Assembly: GCA_031430435.1 (NCBI GenBank)
Contig: JANPBM010000110.1
Span: forward strand, 1 to 64,000
DNA length: 64,000 nt
Source of the DNA: JANNVK01 sp031430435
GTDB lineage: Bacteria > Acidobacteriota > Blastocatellia > Pyrinomonadales > Pyrinomonadaceae
Reading direction: 5' to 3'
Shown here: positions 62,817-64,000 of the stretch, piece by piece
Layout: every line of letters starts with the position of its first letter
Numbering within the stretch: the first letter of the stretch is position 1
Notes under the pieces: model-generated
What the model saw: the letters and a program-made list of their open reading frames with translations, nothing else
Told to the model about the DNA's origin: nothing
Database searches by the model: none
Translations under genes and position numbers: made by a program

Positions 62817-63062
62817 CTAAGGACAAATTTCTACTCGATAATTTTCAATTACAGGATTTGCCAAAACATCTTTGCTGATATTTTCCGCCGTTGTTTCGGC
62901 TTCGGCTTCGGTAGTTGAATCGTCAAAAGCAATCTCAAAGTATTTGCCTTGTCTGATGTCGGCGACATTTTTACAGCCTGAAAGTTCAATCGAATGTTGA
63001 ATTGCTTTGCCTTGCGGATCAAGTACGCTCGGCTTTAATGTGACATAAATTTTTGCTTTCAT
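62817..63062 (-). CDS. purS: Phosphoribosylformylglycinamidine synthase subunit PurS
   Basis: 81 residues from ATG 63062: MKAKIYVTLKPSVLDPQGKAIQ, then VADIRQGKYFEIAF, the standard PurS fold that bridges PurQ and PurL. The 12 residues upstream in the frame are not supported by a ribosome site. Operon with purQ. Confidence 0.93.
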   Translation of the reverse strand: MKAKIYVTLKPSVLDPQGKAIQHSIELSGCKNVADIRQGKYFEIAFDDSTTEAEAETTAENISKDVLANPVIENYRVEICP

Positions 63063-63202
63063 AAATTTTATCCGAAATAATGCATAAATCTTCCGCAAAA
63101 TCTTGTTTATTGTCTCGTCTTAGGTTATCATTTCGCCATCACACCTAGTTTGGCTTAAAAAATAAACGTTCTAAAAAATAAGGAGATTCTAAAAAAATAT
63201 AT

Positions 63203-63592
63203 ATGCAAAATGGTAAAACTGCCCTTGGTTTGGACAACAACATCGGTTCTTTAATTTGTTACGTCGGAAATTTCGTTTGTCTGTTTGGTTTAATATACAG
63301 CATAATTGTTCTGGTTACAGATAAAAGTAACAAACTTCCGCGTTTTCACGCTATGCAATCTATAATCCTATTTGTTGCTTATATTATTGGACTTATGGCT
63401 GTCGGGATTATCGGTGGAACTATAATAGCAATTACAGGATCAGGAATTCTTGGTTCTCTCGTCTTCCTTTTATACGGCTTAGTTGTATTAGTTTTCTTAG
63501 GCGCAATGATTTACAGTGCCATACAAGGCTTTCAAGGACAAGTATTTAAACTACCCGTAATCGGTGATTTAGCCGATAAGTGGTCAAACTAA
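63203..63592 (+). CDS. DUF4870 small membrane protein
   Basis: 129 residues, about four hydrophobic helices (about 18-40, 50-68, 70-85, 88-108). Core LGLDNNIGSLICYVGNFVCLFG and RFHAMQSIILFVAYIIG match DUF4870, where the charged PRFHAxQS segment is conserved. Function unknown. AAGGAG supports the start. It is inserted on the plus strand between purS and purB. Confidence 0.85.
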   Translation: MQNGKTALGLDNNIGSLICYVGNFVCLFGLIYSIIVLVTDKSNKLPRFHAMQSIILFVAYIIGLMAVGIIGGTIIAITGSGILGSLVFLLYGLVVLVFLGAMIYSAIQGFQGQVFKLPVIGDLADKWSN

Positions 63593-63620
63593 TCAATCTA
63601 AACAATTTCAAATACCTACA

Positions 63621-63646
63621 CGAGAGTTTCGGCTCTCGTTTTTTTA
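63621..63646 (+). terminator. Intrinsic terminator after the DUF4870 gene
   Basis: Stem CGAGAG/CTCTCG (63621-63626/63633-63638), 6-nt loop TTTCGG, then seven T. It overlaps the stop codon of purB (63644-63646) on the other strand. Confidence 0.75.
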
Positions 63647-64000
63647 TTTACCGAAAACTCTTTCAAATACTTTCCCGACATTTCGCAAATAATGTTTTAC
63701 GTCAAACGCTTTTTCAATTTCATCAATCGATAATTTTGCCCTAATATCTTCGTCTTGTAAAATTAAATCTTGATAATTTCCGCCTTCGTCCCAAACCTTC
63801 ATCGCATTGCGTTGCGTGTAAACGTATGCGTCTTCACGGCTTACACCTTTTTGTGCAAGTGCCAGCAATAATTGTCCGCTGAAAACCAACCCGCGAGTCG
63901 CGTTCAAATTTTTCAACATATTTTCCGGATACACAACCAAACCGTCAAGTAAATTCGCCGCTTTCGCCAAAATGTAATCCAAAGCTGATGACGAATCAGG
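63644..64000 (-). CDS. purB: Adenylosuccinate lyase, C-terminal part (gene continues past the window)
   Basis: About 119 residues visible, open to the right edge; the frame reads ...PDSSSALDYILAKAANLLDGLVVYPENMLKNL, then LLLALAQKGVSREDAYVYTQRNAMKVWDEG, the last domain of PurB. It acts twice in purine synthesis (SAICAR and adenylosuccinate cleavage). Together with purS and purQ it forms a purine gene neighbourhood. The catalytic loop lies outside the window. Confidence 0.88.
   Translation of the reverse strand, partial: PDSSSALDYILAKAANLLDGLVVYPENMLKNLNATRGLVFSGQLLLALAQKGVSREDAYVYTQRNAMKVWDEGGNYQDLILQDEDIRAKLSIDEIEKAFDVKHYLRNVGKVFERVFGK

Overview
The window reads as chromosome of an AT-leaning Gram-negative bacterium, most likely Acidobacteriota of the Blastocatellia/Pyrinomonadaceae type. 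This is inference from gene content: a DUF1800+DUF1501 pair, a winged-helix/ATPase/TPR giant regulator, an ECF sigma factor next to a membrane TPR-CHAT protein, zinc-ribbon membrane proteins with a C-x2-C...F-C-x2-D-G head, spherulin-4 and Uma2 families, lipoproteins and an outer-membrane beta-barrel. No rRNA or tRNA gene was seen.

Layout. 1-3.8 kb: a probably frameshifted restriction endonuclease remnant, a Fic AMP-transferase, an exported sugar dehydrogenase lipoprotein and a spherulin-4 protein. 3.9-9.8 kb: MenC, inositol-phosphate synthase, PhoU, a PhoB/PhoR pair and a CarD regulator. 9.8-10.1 kb: gene-free stretch with interlocking inverted repeats, then QueF. 10.8-14.9 kb: secreted PA14-CHRD-DUF1800 protein with its Tat-exported DUF1501 partner. 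15.2-18.3 kb: peptide deformylase, Ppx/GppA and a Kir-type K+ channel. 18.3-25.5 kb: a one-strand cluster of ECF sigma factor, membrane TPR-CHAT protease, zinc-ribbon membrane protein, unknown protein and membrane-anchored trypsin-like protease. A near-identical 17-base word (GTTACGTTTT-Y-AATAAA) precedes two of these genes and a variant precedes the sigma gene. 25.9-30 kb: LpdA, lipoprotein, rhodanese, histidine phosphatase, PrfA. 30-34.3 kb: the rpmE-DUF1385-prfA operon, interrupted by uma2 and a type II restriction-modification pair. 34.5-38.2 kb: enoyl-CoA hydratase, an IS1595-type transposase and three AT-rich accessory genes. 38.2-46.9 kb: PilZ, TrxB, giant TPR regulator, a 658-residue orphan, class I aldolase and a ferredoxin-like protein. 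47-53.4 kb: envelope and stress genes, including an exported dikinase-like protein, a retropepsin-like protease with a small partner, and carbonic anhydrase. 53.4-56.1 kb: a 42-bp tandem array and four ~225-bp palindrome-rich repeats placed two on each side of a REP-associated Y1 transposase (RAYT). 56.1-64 kb: SIR2-TPR candidate defence gene, HhH-GPD glycosylase, DedA/VTT protein, GHMP kinase, a MITE-like palindrome, a Gly/Asn-rich exported protein, and purQ/purS/purB.

Themes. Several genes (fic, menC, the rhodanese gene, the transposase, trxB, the carbonic anhydrase and the GHMP kinase) have a sigma70-like -10 or other AT-rich box within about 6-17 nt of the start codon and no Shine-Dalgarno, suggesting leaderless or very short-leader transcripts beside normal SD-led genes. 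Intergenic spaces repeatedly carry short degenerate words in both orientations (ATTCATC, TTCTTAATT, AAGGACT, CAGAAGG, GTTCACAATT), similar in style to cyanobacterial STRR repeats. The strongest candidates for something new are the sigma/CHAT/trypsin module and the RAYT with its own repeat family.
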